Positions 9,121 to 18,011 of a stretch of 64,000 nt of DNA are shown here, in pieces. Each line of letters begins with the position of its first letter. The stretch's first letter is position 1. This DNA comes from Nitrospirae bacterium MYbin3. Its GTDB lineage: Bacteria > Nitrospirota > Thermodesulfovibrionia > Thermodesulfovibrionales > Dissulfurispiraceae. The stretch lies in assembly GCA_002753335.1 (NCBI GenBank), contig PEAD01000006.1, positions 61,345 to 125,344 on the forward strand, written 5' to 3'. Under the pieces are notes generated by a model. It had not been told where the DNA came from. It searched no databases and was given only the letters and a program-made list of their open reading frames with translations. A program made the translations under genes and the position numbers.

Positions 9121-9149
9121 TTGACAAAAAAATGAGCAACACATTACAT
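9121..9149 (+). promoter_or_regulatory. Probable sigma70 promoter for the multihaem cytochrome operon
   Basis: TTGACA at 9121-9126 is followed after 17 nt by TTACAT (9144-9149), 54 nt before the ATG at 9203. The region is AT-rich. I saw no clear sigma54 -24/-12 element here, although the operon encodes a sigma54 activator. Confidence 0.4.
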
Positions 9150-9202
9150 TTATAGCTATAACTTATACGCATAGGAACCTATAAATACTTTGGGAGGCTG
9201 TC

Positions 9203-10558
9203 ATGCATGGGAGAGGGATAAAAGCTGTTAAGGTATGCACACTGTCTTTTGTTGCAATTTTTATTATTCTGGGGATATACGCTTTTTCGGCAAATAATTG
9301 GACAATCGGCAGCGCCGAGGCAGCAGGCTCTTGTGTTACAAGCACCTGCCACAGCACTATGGGCAAGGGAAAATTCGTGCATGGGCCTGCGGCTGTGGGA
9401 CAGTGCGATGCCTGCCATATACAGCAAGGCAGCAGGGGGCAGCATCCCAAATTCGCGCCTATAACCAATTCCGCCGAGCTTTGCTATAAATGCCATGACC
9501 GCCTTGATGTCAAGCAGGGGGTGCACAGTCCGGTAAAGGCAGGCAACTGCACTCTATGCCACGACGCCCACCAGTCTTCTTATAAGTTCATGCTTCGTGG
9601 CGATGGCCAAAGCCTCTGTTTCAAATGCCACGATAAAAAAATAGCAGGTGGCAAATTTGTCCATGGGCCTGTAGCTGTTGGCGGCTGCGCTATGTGCCAC
9701 AACCCGCACCAGACCGACTATCCTAAAATGCTGAATGCTGTAGGAAATGACGTCTGCTATATCTGCCATACTGACAAAGCCCAGTCGTTCCAAAACAAAA
9801 AATTTGCACACAAGCCTGTAAAAGAAAAATGCATCAACTGCCACAGCCCTCATTCAGGAGACTACAAGTTCAACTTCAGCCAGGAAGGGTCAAGAGATTT
9901 ATGCTATACATGCCACAAAGACAAGAAGGACTGGATAGAAAGCGTCAAGGTTAAGCACGGCGGTCTCGAGACAGATAAGAAATGTCTAGCCTGCCATGAC
10001 CCGCATGTTTCTGATTATGTCAAGCAGCTCACAAGAGAACCTGCCGACTCCTGCAACTTATGCCATAACAAGCAGCTGACCAAAACTATAAATATGCAGG
10101 AATACCTCGAAAAGAACAAAAATTATCACGGACCGATACAGCAGAAAGACTGCTCGGGATGCCATAACACGCACGGTTCGGACAACTTTAGAATACTCAG
10201 GAAATATTATCCTCCTGTTTTCTATGCGCCGTTCGATATCAAGAATTATGAACTCTGCTTCAACTGTCATGAGAAGACACTCGTGATAGATGCAAAAACC
10301 AAAACACTTACAGGCTTTAGAAACGGTGAGCAGAACCTGCACTTTGTCCATGTCAACAAGGTTGACAAAGGCCGCACCTGCAGGGCCTGCCACGATGCAC
10401 ATGCCACAAACAATCCAAAGCATATCAGAAATGCTGTGCCCTTCGGAGCATGGGGGCTCCCTGTCGGATTCTCAAAGACAGCAGGCGGCGGGTCATGCCT
10501 GCCGGGCTGCCACCAGAAGTTTGAATACAACAGGGACAACCCTGTCAGAAACAGATAG
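9203..10558 (+). CDS. Multihaem c-type cytochrome, doubled CXXCH family, about 15 haems
   Basis: 451 residues with an N-terminal membrane anchor or signal peptide (about 8-30). I count 13 canonical CXXCH motifs plus one CX4CH (CVTSTCH, near residue 44) and one CX3CH (CLPGCH, near the C-terminus), so up to 15 covalent haems. Repeats of the type CxxCHxPH and HGP are the doubled-CXXCH signature, with distal His ligands supplied by neighbouring repeats. Role: periplasmic or surface electron conduit; the partner is unknown. It has a strong ribosome-binding site (GGGAGG). It is the first gene of a seven-gene operon with a second multihaem cytochrome, a haem-motif kinase and an NHL lipoprotein. Confidence 0.92.
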   Translation: MHGRGIKAVKVCTLSFVAIFIILGIYAFSANNWTIGSAEAAGSCVTSTCHSTMGKGKFVHGPAAVGQCDACHIQQGSRGQHPKFAPITNSAELCYKCHDRLDVKQGVHSPVKAGNCTLCHDAHQSSYKFMLRGDGQSLCFKCHDKKIAGGKFVHGPVAVGGCAMCHNPHQTDYPKMLNAVGNDVCYICHTDKAQSFQNKKFAHKPVKEKCINCHSPHSGDYKFNFSQEGSRDLCYTCHKDKKDWIESVKVKHGGLETDKKCLACHDPHVSDYVKQLTREPADSCNLCHNKQLTKTINMQEYLEKNKNYHGPIQQKDCSGCHNTHGSDNFRILRKYYPPVFYAPFDIKNYELCFNCHEKTLVIDAKTKTLTGFRNGEQNLHFVHVNKVDKGRTCRACHDAHATNNPKHIRNAVPFGAWGLPVGFSKTAGGGSCLPGCHQKFEYNRDNPVRNR

Positions 10559-10578
10559 GTGGAAAGGGGAAAATAGAC

Positions 10579-11088
10579 ATGGCCGGCAAACTAATAATAC
10601 AGTTTTCGCTTCTTGCCTGCTTAATCTTTTCTCTGTCATTTTCGGCAGGCGCGGCCGAGGACAGGCAAAAAGCCTCATCTCTTTTGAAAGAAGCTGTGGT
10701 TTTATATGAAAAAGGCAATTACGACCGTGCAGCCGAGCTATTGGCAGAAGCCATCAAAGCCGACGCCAACTACCCTGAACTGCATGACCAGTTGGGCTAC
10801 ACACTGCTCAAGAAAAAAGATTTTGACGGCGCCACAAACTCTTTCAATACCGCGCTTAAAATCAATCCCCGCTTCCGCACATCAAGGACCGGCATTGGCC
10901 TTGTTCAGTACCATAAAGGTGATCTGAAAGGCGCCGAGGAGACACTAAAAGAAGCGCTCACGCTGAACCCCTATCCTGCAATGACCCACTATGCACTGGG
11001 CCTTGTTTATGAAAAGAGTGGGGATTATGAAAAATCGATACATCACTTCAAAGAAGGCATAAGAACTTTTAAGGGCGGAAAGAGATAG
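10579..11088 (+). CDS. Secreted TPR-repeat protein
   Basis: 169 residues with a signal peptide (about 1-25, ending near SAGAAE) and about three or four tetratricopeptide repeats covering 32-165 (LYEKGNYDRAAELLAEAIKA, LLKKKDFDGATNSFNTALKI and similar). TPRs form protein-binding superhelices. Placed between two multihaem cytochromes, it may act as an assembly or scaffold factor for them (inference). GGGGA lies upstream of the ATG. The stop TAG shares a base with the GTG that could start the next gene. Confidence 0.85.
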   Translation: MAGKLIIQFSLLACLIFSLSFSAGAAEDRQKASSLLKEAVVLYEKGNYDRAAELLAEAIKADANYPELHDQLGYTLLKKKDFDGATNSFNTALKINPRFRTSRTGIGLVQYHKGDLKGAEETLKEALTLNPYPAMTHYALGLVYEKSGDYEKSIHHFKEGIRTFKGGKR

Positions 11089-11090
11089 TG

Positions 11091-12182
11091 ATGCGAAAGA
11101 ATATCCTTCTCCTGAAAATAATATTCCTCATGCTTATGGCTCCGTTCTGCATACACACCGCAAATGCTCAGGCCATGCTGCAAGTAGGCCAGGCGCCGCC
11201 GGACTTTTCGCTTGCCGACATAAACGGCAAAGATATTTCGCTTAAGAGCCTTGAAAAGAAAAAGGCTGTTGTTGTGGTTTTCTGGGCAACATGGAGCGCA
11301 AATTCAAAAAAAGCGCTTAAGCGCTTCGAAGAGTTTTACAAAAAATACAAAGACAAAGAAATAGAGATTGTTGCCATAAATGCCAATAACCAGATTATTT
11401 CTAAAGATGATGTTGAGGCTGTAAAAAAGCTGGTTAAGGAGCTGAATATCACATTTCCCATCGTATTCGATGATGGGTTGAAAACATTCAGGCTATATGA
11501 CACTATCGCGCTGCCATCCACGATTATAATTTCGGACGGCAAGATAGTGTATGAACTGCCGGGCCTTCCTCTTGTGGGAACCGAAGACATGATAGATTAT
11601 CTTATGACCTTGGCTGGAGAGCAGCCGCGCAAAGCACTGGTGCAAAAATACAAACCGCGCCATGATGCCATAGCAGACACCAATCTTGCAAAAGGTTTTA
11701 TAGCCAAGAAAAAGTACGATATGGCATATCCCTTCTTGAATAAGGCTGTAGAAAAGGACTCAAAGTACATGCTCGCCTACGTTGAACTGGCAAAGTTGTA
11801 TGAAATCGAAGGAAAGGCTGCAGATGCCGAAAACATATTAAAGAAGGCGTTGACGGTAGAACCAGAAAATGTGGCTGTTATGACAGAACTGGGGCACCTT
11901 CTGATAACGACAGGCAGAAACAAAGATTCGATCACTGTGCTCGAAAAAGCGTCAGCCCTAAACTCCTACACTCCTTCGCATTACTATTACGCTTATGCTC
12001 TGGGCAAAAATGGCCAGATAAAAGAGTCTCTAGCTAATTTTGAAAAAGCCCTCTCGCTGAATCCATATGAAGAAAACATATACACTTTGAGGGCTGAGGT
12101 TTATACCTTGAATAAAATGCAGAAAGAAGCGGCATCCGACTACCGAAAAGCGCTCGAAATGAAAATGAAGATCAGGAACTGA
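11091..12182 (+). CDS. TlpA-like thioredoxin-fold protein lacking CXXC, fused to TPR repeats
   Basis: About 363 residues from ATG 11091 (a GTG at 11088 overlapping the previous stop is the alternative). Signal peptide 1-25; a TlpA/ResA-like fold about 30-170 (VGQAPPDFSLADINGK, VVVFWATWS, cis-Pro region ALPSTII); TPRs about 190-360. At the redox site the expected CXXC is S69-A-N-S72, so both cysteines are serines. It therefore cannot do thiol exchange and is better seen as a binding or chaperone protein. The context suggests a role in apocytochrome or haem handling for the flanking cytochromes (inference). Confidence 0.85.
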   Translation: MRKNILLLKIIFLMLMAPFCIHTANAQAMLQVGQAPPDFSLADINGKDISLKSLEKKKAVVVVFWATWSANSKKALKRFEEFYKKYKDKEIEIVAINANNQIISKDDVEAVKKLVKELNITFPIVFDDGLKTFRLYDTIALPSTIIISDGKIVYELPGLPLVGTEDMIDYLMTLAGEQPRKALVQKYKPRHDAIADTNLAKGFIAKKKYDMAYPFLNKAVEKDSKYMLAYVELAKLYEIEGKAADAENILKKALTVEPENVAVMTELGHLLITTGRNKDSITVLEKASALNSYTPSHYYYAYALGKNGQIKESLANFEKALSLNPYEENIYTLRAEVYTLNKMQKEAASDYRKALEMKMKIRN

Positions 12183-12183
12183 A

Positions 12184-13536
12184 TTGAAAAAAGCATTATC
12201 CTATATCATTTTGCCGGCGCTATTTATTACGCTTATTGCACTGAACACTCTCCATGCAGACACCAACCAATATTTCTCGATTCTGGAGCCGGTTGATTTG
12301 ACAGCTATTGAAGGGGAGCTCGTTTCTGTAGTAATACTTATAAACAGCGCGGATATGACCTCAATAGATATTGTAAGAAACGGCAGGAGCGTATTTTCGG
12401 AAGATGCCCGTGAGTTCAACGAAAATGAATTTAAAGACGGCTATTCGATAAAGGCTTTGCTTAAAGACATATCGCAAGAAGAGTTCGAGCTTGATTTAAA
12501 AGAGCCTGAAGATACACTTGAGCGTCTCAATGAACTACTGAGAAAACCTAACTTCTATTCGATTTTTCTTATAAAGAAAAAGTTCATAAAGCTTTCGGAT
12601 CAGGGCAGAATACTTGTAAAAGATTCAGAAAGCTTCAGGTTCAAGCAATTTGCGTCGCTTACCGATACGCAGCAGAGAACCATACTCAAGCTCAACCGTA
12701 CGATTCTGGAAGAGAATTTTTCGGCCAGCTGTCCGAAAAGCAGGCACTCCTTGCCTAATGTAAAAGGCAGCAAATATTTTTCAAAAACAGTAAAGCTGGA
12801 CAACGGTCCCAATGACATAGTGGTTATAGGGCTAAAGGACTCAAGTACAGTCGCAACCCAAAAGGTGACGGTATTTTACAGGTTAGACATTTCGAAAAAT
12901 TTCAGCACAACTCCGCCCCAATACAAAAAAAAGGTGTTTCACACAGATGCATCAGAAAAAAGATGCGCGCCCTGCCACAGAATGAAAGCAAACGAATCTG
13001 ACAATATTCCCCAAAACATCAAGGATTCAATCTGTTATACCTGTCATAAAAAAATAAACGTATATTCAAATGTTCATGGACCTTCTGCCCGGTGGGAATG
13101 CCTGACCTGCCATGAGAAGGAGTCCCGGCCCTCCAAATATTTGACCAAAAAACCTGATAAGGATCTATGCTTCATGTGCCATACTGACCGTAAAGAGTCC
13201 TGGGACAAAAAGAAATATGTTCACGGACCTACCGCCACAGGCAAGTGCACAATATGCCATAATCCGCATGGCACCAATCATGAGTTCTGGTTGAAAAAAG
13301 CGCCTTGGGAGCTCTGCACAACATGCCATGAGGACAGATCTTCGGGATCTCATGTGCTTGCAGGATTTGGCGCCGGTGGAGGACATCCGATGAAAGAGAA
13401 GCCTGACCTATTGAGGCCCGGCACCGACTTTTCTTGCAAGAGCTGTCATACGCCGCACGCTGCAAATTCGCGCTCACTTTTTTCGCATGAAGTAAATTCG
13501 ATGTTCCAGCTCTGTCAGGTGTGCCATAAGAAATGA
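12184..13536 (+). CDS. Octahaem c-type cytochrome with N-terminal beta-sandwich-like region
   Basis: 450 residues from a TTG start preceded by AGGA; the previous stop lies immediately upstream. Signal peptide about 1-25. Residues 30-240 carry no haem motif and look beta-rich (FSILEPVDLTAIEGELVSV), perhaps an Ig-like domain. From C261 on there are eight CXXCH motifs: CAPCH, CYTCH, CLTCH, CFMCH, CTICH, CTTCH, CKSCH and CQVCH, with HGP and NPHG spacers typical of the doubled-CXXCH family. It is likely an extracytoplasmic electron carrier working with the ~15-haem protein upstream. Its stop overlaps the kinase start (ATGA). Confidence 0.9.
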   Translation: MKKALSYIILPALFITLIALNTLHADTNQYFSILEPVDLTAIEGELVSVVILINSADMTSIDIVRNGRSVFSEDAREFNENEFKDGYSIKALLKDISQEEFELDLKEPEDTLERLNELLRKPNFYSIFLIKKKFIKLSDQGRILVKDSESFRFKQFASLTDTQQRTILKLNRTILEENFSASCPKSRHSLPNVKGSKYFSKTVKLDNGPNDIVVIGLKDSSTVATQKVTVFYRLDISKNFSTTPPQYKKKVFHTDASEKRCAPCHRMKANESDNIPQNIKDSICYTCHKKINVYSNVHGPSARWECLTCHEKESRPSKYLTKKPDKDLCFMCHTDRKESWDKKKYVHGPTATGKCTICHNPHGTNHEFWLKKAPWELCTTCHEDRSSGSHVLAGFGAGGGHPMKEKPDLLRPGTDFSCKSCHTPHAANSRSLFSHEVNSMFQLCQVCHKK

Positions 13537-15053
13537 AACCTAAACTTCTAAAAAGCATACGCTTCAAGCTCACATTCATCGCCTTGGTGTCAGTATTTAT
13601 AATAACTCTGCTCATAGTATATTCGGACGTAAAAGACACCGAGAACAGGCTGATAGACACACAAAAAGAAAAAGCGGTTTTGATGTCGGACATAATAAAG
13701 CAGAGCATAATGCTCCTGATGCTCGAGAACCGATGGAAAGATGTTCAGGACCTGCTCGAAGATATAACCAAAGCCAACCCAGAGCTCGACGAGGTGCGCA
13801 TATTTCATCCTCTTAACGGCAAGGTTATAGCCTCAGCGGACATTAAAGATATTGGAAAGCATATATACCATGAAGACTGGAATAAATTTGTAAATAAGCT
13901 TGACGACCCTTTTGTCATAAATAAAAAGGGGTCGATATTCGCAACGCGCGTGACTCCCATCCCCAACAAGCCGGCATGCTATAAATGCCACCCGCCCCAA
14001 CATAAAGTATTAGGCGTTCTGGATGTCGAGGTATCTCTCTCTGTAGCCCACAAATCGATAATCGAATCAACATACAGACATTTCTTAGGGCTCGTTTTGG
14101 GGTTCATAGTAATAACTGTCATATTTATAGTCGTTGGAGAGCGGCTTATAAGCGCTCCTTTGCGCAAACTTACAAAAGTAATGGAAACGGTTGAAAATGG
14201 AGACCTCTCTGTCAGAGTAAAGGATATCAGCAAGGATGAATTCGGATACCTTTCTAAATCATTCAACAGAATGATCGAAGCTCTGCAGTCAGCACAGCAA
14301 AACCTTGAAACCTATCACAGACAGCAGATGGAGCAAACCTCAAAACTCGCTTCCCTCGGCCAGATAGTATCAGGAATAGCGCATGAAATAAAAAACCCGC
14401 TCGCTGGCATAAGCTGCGCAGTGCAGGTTTTTCATTCCGAGATGAAAAATGATGATCCTCAAAAGGAAGTTGTTTCTGAGGTGCTGAACCAGGTAACTAG
14501 GCTCGACAAGATAGTGAAAGACCTCTTAAGCTATGCAAAGCCTAAGGCTCCCCGTTATATACCCACAAAGATAAATGAAGTTATCGATAAGGCCCTGTTC
14601 TTCCTCTATCCTGAAGCAAAAAAACTCAAAGTCACAATTGATTTAAAAATACAGGAGGGGCTGCCAGAAATTCTAATCGACCCTGACCAAATACAGCAGG
14701 TGTTCATGAATATAACAGTTAACGCCCTTCATGCAATGCAAAGTGGAGGCACGGTTTCCATTAAGGCATCCGTAACAGAATGTTCCGAACTAAAAGATAC
14801 AGTAGGGATAACCGGCTGCGACAAGGCCTTTGTAATATCCTTTCATGATACAGGGCAAGGCATTGAACAGGATGAGCTTGTGAAAATCTTTGAGCCTTTC
14901 TTCACAAAGAAAACTGTAGGCACAGGTCTCGGCCTGTCCATCTGCAGACGGATAATCGAAGAGCACGGCGGCAAGATAACTGTAAGCAGCGCCCTTGGAG
15001 ATGGAAGCATTTTTACTGTATACTTACCTATTAGAAACTCTACTGAAACATAA
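13533..15053 (+). CDS. Membrane sensor histidine kinase with a CXXCH haem motif in the periplasmic domain
   Basis: 506 residues. TM1 about 13-30; periplasmic sensor about 31-184, Cache/PAS-like, with CYKCH at 149-153; TM2 about 185-201; HAMP about 203-255; HisKA with phospho-acceptor H284 in GIAHEIKNPL; HATPase to the C-terminus with GTGLGLSICRRI. A single c-type haem motif in the sensor loop points to covalent haem and sensing of redox state, NO, CO or O2. It overlaps the octahaem cytochrome gene by ATGA and is followed by an NtrC-type regulator, so it very likely controls this or related cytochrome operons. Confidence 0.92.
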   Translation: MKPKLLKSIRFKLTFIALVSVFIITLLIVYSDVKDTENRLIDTQKEKAVLMSDIIKQSIMLLMLENRWKDVQDLLEDITKANPELDEVRIFHPLNGKVIASADIKDIGKHIYHEDWNKFVNKLDDPFVINKKGSIFATRVTPIPNKPACYKCHPPQHKVLGVLDVEVSLSVAHKSIIESTYRHFLGLVLGFIVITVIFIVVGERLISAPLRKLTKVMETVENGDLSVRVKDISKDEFGYLSKSFNRMIEALQSAQQNLETYHRQQMEQTSKLASLGQIVSGIAHEIKNPLAGISCAVQVFHSEMKNDDPQKEVVSEVLNQVTRLDKIVKDLLSYAKPKAPRYIPTKINEVIDKALFFLYPEAKKLKVTIDLKIQEGLPEILIDPDQIQQVFMNITVNALHAMQSGGTVSIKASVTECSELKDTVGITGCDKAFVISFHDTGQGIEQDELVKIFEPFFTKKTVGTGLGLSICRRIIEEHGGKITVSSALGDGSIFTVYLPIRNSTET

Positions 15054-15073
15054 ATCTCTACTACGGAGGCGCT

Positions 15074-16450
15074 TTGTCTCAACCTAGGATTCTTGTAATA
15101 GACGATGAGAAATTCATAACCTGGTCCCTCAAACAGCATCTTGAAAAAGAGGGCTACGAGGTGACTACCGCAGATTCTGCTGAGCAGGGAATGGAATTCT
15201 TTAAAACCGAAAACCCCGGGATATTAATTTTAGATATAAACCTTCCGGGAATGAGCGGCCTCGACATGCTCGAAACCATACGAGCCATCAACAAAGAAGT
15301 AATAGTCATAATGATAACTGCGCACGGGGACATCGAGACAGCGGTTTCGGCCATGAAGCTCGGCATTTTCGATTTTGTGGAAAAACCGTTCGACTTAAAC
15401 AGAATATCGGTGCTGATAAAAAAATCCCTCGAAACTATCAACCTGAAAAGAGAAGTTACATATCTTAGAGGAGAGCAGTACGACAAATACAGCTTTGACA
15501 ACATAATAGGCATTTCAAAACCTATGACAGATATGATCAGCCTCGCGAAAAAAGTGGCCGAAAGCGATGCCAACACGGTACTGATTCAGGGAGAAAGCGG
15601 AACAGGCAAAAATCTGATCGCAAGGGCAATTCACTATTACAGCGCCCGTGCATCTAAGCCTTTTGTGGAGGTCACAGCCACGGCCATACCAGAAACCTTA
15701 ATAGAGAGCGAGCTCTTCGGGTACGAAAAAGGAGCCTTCACAGACGCCAAAACCGCCAAAAGCGGTCTTTTTGAACTAGCAAGCGAAGGCACCATATATC
15801 TTGATGAAATAGGGGATATAAAGCCGGCCACACAGGCGAAACTGCTGAGGGTCATCGAGGATAAAACATTTAAGAGAATCGGCGGTCTGAAAGACATACA
15901 TGTCAACCTCAGAATCATCGCAGCTACAAATGTTGATCTGGAGCATGCTGTCAAAGAGGGAAATTTCAGAATGGACCTCTTTTACAGGCTCAAGGTCATA
16001 CCTATATTGATCCCCCCCCTGAGAGATAGAAAACAGGATGTAATACCTCTTGCGCTTCATTACATGAAGGTCTTCAACAAAGAGTTCAAGAAGAATGTGA
16101 AGAGCATATCTCCTGAAGCCGAGAAACTTCTGATCAGCTACCCATGGTACGGAAATGCCCGAGAACTGAAAAATGTTATCGAGAGGATCTGCATACTAGA
16201 AAACACCGATATAATATACCCTGAACATATCCCGATAGAAATAGTGGACAGCATAGAGAAGCCGGTTGCTGCACAAAAGATGTCAACAATAAGCATTCCT
16301 CCCGAAGGCATCTCGTTGAAAAACGTAGAGAGGGATCTTATAGCACAAGCGATCGAGATCGTAGAAGGCAATCAAACCAGAGCCGCTAGGCTTTTGGGCA
16401 TTTCCAGAGACGCGCTTAGATACAAAATGCAAAAGTTCGGATTGATGTAA
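15074..16450 (+). CDS. NtrC-family sigma54-dependent response regulator
   Basis: 458 residues from a TTG start with GGAGG five bases upstream. Receiver domain with D54 (ILDINLPGM); AAA+ domain about 140-375 with Walker A GESGTGKN, YEKGAFTDA and the arginine-finger region LFYRLKVIPI; C-terminal Fis-type HTH (RAARLLGISRDALRYKMQ). The sigma54-contacting loop reads GAFTDA in place of GAFTGA. It is the cognate partner of the haem-motif kinase directly upstream. Targets should have -24/-12 promoters. Confidence 0.93.
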   Translation: MSQPRILVIDDEKFITWSLKQHLEKEGYEVTTADSAEQGMEFFKTENPGILILDINLPGMSGLDMLETIRAINKEVIVIMITAHGDIETAVSAMKLGIFDFVEKPFDLNRISVLIKKSLETINLKREVTYLRGEQYDKYSFDNIIGISKPMTDMISLAKKVAESDANTVLIQGESGTGKNLIARAIHYYSARASKPFVEVTATAIPETLIESELFGYEKGAFTDAKTAKSGLFELASEGTIYLDEIGDIKPATQAKLLRVIEDKTFKRIGGLKDIHVNLRIIAATNVDLEHAVKEGNFRMDLFYRLKVIPILIPPLRDRKQDVIPLALHYMKVFNKEFKKNVKSISPEAEKLLISYPWYGNARELKNVIERICILENTDIIYPEHIPIEIVDSIEKPVAAQKMSTISIPPEGISLKNVERDLIAQAIEIVEGNQTRAARLLGISRDALRYKMQKFGLM

Positions 16451-16458
16451 TCTTTAAA

Positions 16459-17544
16459 ATGCCTCGTATATACAAACAACACTTAGGCAAATCAGGATTT
16501 TTTATTTTGCTTATTTTTTGCTTGCTAATCTCTTATGCCTGCGTGTCACCCCCTGAACCGACTCCCCAACATGACATTGTCTGGCCAAAACCTCCTGACG
16601 AACCAAGAATAAAATGGGTGCGAGGACTGCGCTCCGAACTCCAAATAAAAGAGGCCAGCACGCAAGAAAAAATTCTTGATGCGTTTTTAGGTGAGCAGCG
16701 CCGAGGATTCTCACTGATGAAACCTTACGGAGTATTTTCAGCAAACGGGACTATTTATGCAGCCGAAATGTTGGCAGGCATAGTAGCGGCATTTGATATG
16801 AAAGCAAAAGATTTTTACTTTATAGGTTCTGAGAAGGGGCCCGGCAAGCTCTCAAGGCCAACAGGAATAGCTGCAGATAAAGACGGCCGTGTATATGTAA
16901 CAGACAGCGGACAAAACAGAGTTATGGTGTATGAAAAAGGCGGCAGGTACCTTTTCAGTTTAGGCACAGCCAAGCAGTTCGGCAAACCATCCGGAATCGC
17001 AGTAAACAATCAATTGGGCAGAATTTATATAACGGACCAAAAAAATCATAAAATATATGTGTTCTCAAAAAACAATGAGTACCTTTTCGAAATAGGAAAA
17101 GAAGGAAATAAAGATGGAGAGTTCAACGCCCCGACCCACATTTTTGTTGACAGCAAAAATAAATTGTATGTGACCGACAGTCTGAATTTCAGAATCCAGA
17201 TATTAGATTCAAACGGAACCTTTATATCAAAATTCGGCCAAATCGGCGACGGGCTTGGCATGTTTGCCCGGCCTCGAGGCGTGGCTGTGGACTCAGAAGA
17301 CAATATTTATGTTGTTGACGCTGCCTTTGCCAATGTACAGATATTCGATCAGAAAGGCAACATACTGTTGTTTTTCGGAGGCTCAGGGTGGGAACCCGGA
17401 AAATTATTGTTCCCTGCCGGAATATCCATTGATGAGGAAGACAAGATTTATGTTGCGGACGAGTTCAACAAGAAAATAAACATTTATCAGTACATGGGAA
17501 ATAAATACAAGCAAAGCATTCAAGGCAAAGCAAACCAGCAATGA
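16459..17544 (+). CDS. NHL-repeat beta-propeller lipoprotein
   Basis: 361 residues. The signal peptide ends in a lipobox (ISYAC, Cys about residue 28), so it is a lipid-anchored envelope protein. Five or six NHL repeats cover about 85-350, recognisable as GIAADKDGRVYVTDSGQNRV, GIAVNNQLGRIYITDQ, HIFVDSKNKLYVTDS and GVAVDSEDNIYVVDA. NHL propellers bind proteins or polysaccharide and are found beside multihaem cytochromes in Geobacter and relatives. It is the last gene of the cytochrome operon, only 8 nt after the regulator, and faces the tetrahaem gene. Confidence 0.9.
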   Translation: MPRIYKQHLGKSGFFILLIFCLLISYACVSPPEPTPQHDIVWPKPPDEPRIKWVRGLRSELQIKEASTQEKILDAFLGEQRRGFSLMKPYGVFSANGTIYAAEMLAGIVAAFDMKAKDFYFIGSEKGPGKLSRPTGIAADKDGRVYVTDSGQNRVMVYEKGGRYLFSLGTAKQFGKPSGIAVNNQLGRIYITDQKNHKIYVFSKNNEYLFEIGKEGNKDGEFNAPTHIFVDSKNKLYVTDSLNFRIQILDSNGTFISKFGQIGDGLGMFARPRGVAVDSEDNIYVVDAAFANVQIFDQKGNILLFFGGSGWEPGKLLFPAGISIDEEDKIYVADEFNKKINIYQYMGNKYKQSIQGKANQQ

Positions 17545-17559
17545 AGTTCTTCTAAACTA

Positions 17560-17892
17560 TCACTTCTTGTGGCACTTATAACAAAGTTCTACCGACTTAT
17601 ACCTGAGCATAAGATATTCCTTGGAATGAGAATCATGGCATGTTATGCAGGTGATTTTACCGTCCTTCTTAAGAGGGAGATCCTTGGGCACATCCATAGT
17701 CGGTTGAACATCTACTTTGTGTTCTCCCGCAGAAATCCTCTCCTTATGGCAGTCCTTGCAAAGTTCGGTAACATCCCGTTTTATGATAAAACCATGGTGA
17801 GATTCATGACATATATTGCAATCATTGGACCGTATCGCCCAAGCATGAACGGCAAAAATCAATACACTTAAAAATGCAAAAATTATTTTCAT
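17560..17892 (-). CDS. Small periplasmic tetrahaem cytochrome c
   Basis: 110 residues with a signal peptide (about 1-19, cleaved after HAWA) and four CXXCH motifs: CNICH, CKDCH, CITCH and CYKCH, with CHESHHG and CHDSHS typical of doubled-CXXCH proteins. It is probably a soluble periplasmic electron shuttle. It is convergent with the NHL lipoprotein gene, 15 nt apart, and is transcribed from a separate promoter in 17893-18000. Confidence 0.88.
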   Translation of the reverse strand: MKIIFAFLSVLIFAVHAWAIRSNDCNICHESHHGFIIKRDVTELCKDCHKERISAGEHKVDVQPTMDVPKDLPLKKDGKITCITCHDSHSKEYLMLRYKSVELCYKCHKK

Positions 17893-18011
17893 GGCAACTC
17901 GATAGTATTTTCTTTTATCATATCATATGCAGAATAAAATGCAATATGCCGGGAGCATTTTTCAGAAAAGTGTCTTTTAGGCTATTATAGCGGTACTATT
18001 CGGGAGGAAAT

